Assembly: GCA_945946745.1 (NCBI GenBank)
Contig: CAMEWZ010000003.1
Span: forward strand, 1 to 31,330
Source: an uncultured Clostridia bacterium
GTDB lineage: Bacteria; Bacillota; Clostridia; Oscillospirales; Oscillospiraceae
Length of the DNA stretch: 31,330 nucleotides
Direction: 5' to 3'
The position numbers and the translations under genes are program-made. Below are positions 30,948 to 31,330 of this stretch, one piece after another (the stretch's first letter is position 1; each line of letters opens with the position of its first letter). Below the pieces are notes generated by a model. The model did not search any database and was not told the DNA's origin. It saw nothing but the letters and a program-made list of their open reading frames with translations.

Positions 30948-31006
30948 AAATCGGCTATGTAAAAAAATATATAAAATGGTTCTGCCATGCAGACCGATTT
31001 AGGAGG
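30947..31006 (+). promoter_or_regulatory. Structured leader of trigger factor
   Basis: TAAATCGG (30947-30954) is the exact complement of CCGATTTA (30994-31001), whose last A starts the AGGAGG ribosome site (31001-31006). A competing smaller hairpin GG(T)TCTG / CAGACC (30978-30984 with 30990-30995) shares the CC bases. The two alternative folds next to the ribosome site could adjust translation; this is inference. Confidence 0.5.
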
Positions 31007-31016
31007 ATTACCGTAA

Positions 31017-31330
31017 ATGAACGTAAAGAGCACTGAGAGAAACGGCAATGAGGTTACCGTGGTCGTAGAGATCGACAAGGAACGGATGGAGTCCGGCGTC
31101 AACAAGGCTTACATGAAGGCCCGCAAGAACATCCAGATTCCCGGATTCCGGAAGGGCAAGGCGCCCCGGAAGATGATCGAGGCCATGTACGGCGCCCACG
31201 TGTTCTACGAGGACGGCCTGGATGAGATTTTCCCCGAGGTCTATGACTTCGCCATCGCCAAGCAGGAGAGCTTCAAGGCCATCGGCCGTCCCAGCTTGAC
31301 CGATATGCAGATCAGCGAGGACAACATCGT
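31017..31330 (+). CDS. tig: Trigger factor, N-terminal part (runs off the window)
   Basis: Ribosome-bound peptidyl-prolyl isomerase and chaperone. The visible 104 residues match the N-terminal ribosome-binding domain, with the signature GFRKGKAPRKMIEAMYG (the GFRxGKxP loop that docks on L23) and VFYEDGLDEIFPEVY. AGGAGG is 10 bases before ATG 31017. The isomerase and C-terminal domains lie beyond the right edge. Confidence 0.97.
   Translation, partial: MNVKSTERNGNEVTVVVEIDKERMESGVNKAYMKARKNIQIPGFRKGKAPRKMIEAMYGAHVFYEDGLDEIFPEVYDFAIAKQESFKAIGRPSLTDMQISEDNI

Noticed and set aside
1..31330. CRISPR array, prophage or intact insertion sequence
   Set aside because: No regularly spaced direct repeats, no phage or transposase genes, and no terminal inverted repeats with target duplications were seen.

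Overview
The window looks like chromosome from an endospore-forming Clostridia member, most likely Oscillospiraceae/Ruminococcaceae. The reasons are a complete spoIIIA operon (AA to AH), Firmicutes-type gene order (asp23-nusB-xseA-xseB-ispA and rplS-lepB-rbgA-rnhB-yraN), fairly high GC, strong AGGAGG ribosome sites and sigma-A promoters with 16-18 base spacing. Assignment below order level is inference. There is no phage, intact insertion sequence or CRISPR array. It is mostly core chromosome with a few accessory inserts.

Layout. 1-188: 3' end of a surface protein with a sortase-type tail. 283-3054: a coenzyme A block, with coaBC on the minus strand diverging from an ECF S-component (probably pantothenate-specific PanT) and coaX. 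3198-4308: an ECF sigma factor and a membrane-anchored probable anti-sigma partner, AT-richer than their neighbours. 4452-8958: spoIIIAA-AH, the forespore-mother cell channel. 9137-13187: asp23, nusB, a divergent TsaD/Kae1 paralogue, xseA, xseB and ispA. 13282-16593 (minus): a three-gene membrane operon resembling Bacillus ydjG-ydjH-ydjI (zinc ribbon/TM protein, TPM protein, SPFH protein). 16624-17826 (minus): an M20 amidohydrolase.

18156-21068: a TetR regulator followed by an ABC ATPase and two permeases. A 12-base motif with a matching 24-base dyad lies in front of both tetR and the ABC genes, so TetR probably controls itself and the exporter. 21069-21638: a hairpin-rich stretch without a convincing gene. 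21639-21721 (minus): tRNA-Leu(GAG). 21839-22567: rsmE, converging on an aldo/keto reductase with a ferredoxin tail; a MATE transporter diverges from that. 25326-28250: rplS, lepB, rbgA, rnhB, yraN, followed in the same overlapping run by an M19 dipeptidase and a threonine-synthase-like protein that lacks the catalytic lysine and the central catalytic segment, then a metallophosphoesterase. From 31017: the 5' part of trigger factor, with a structured leader.

The most interesting items are the degenerate threonine synthase, the duplicated TetR operator, the TsaD paralogue where folD often sits, the PspA-less ydjGHI-like operon, the inverted repeat of the tRNA-Leu 3' end, and the tig leader.
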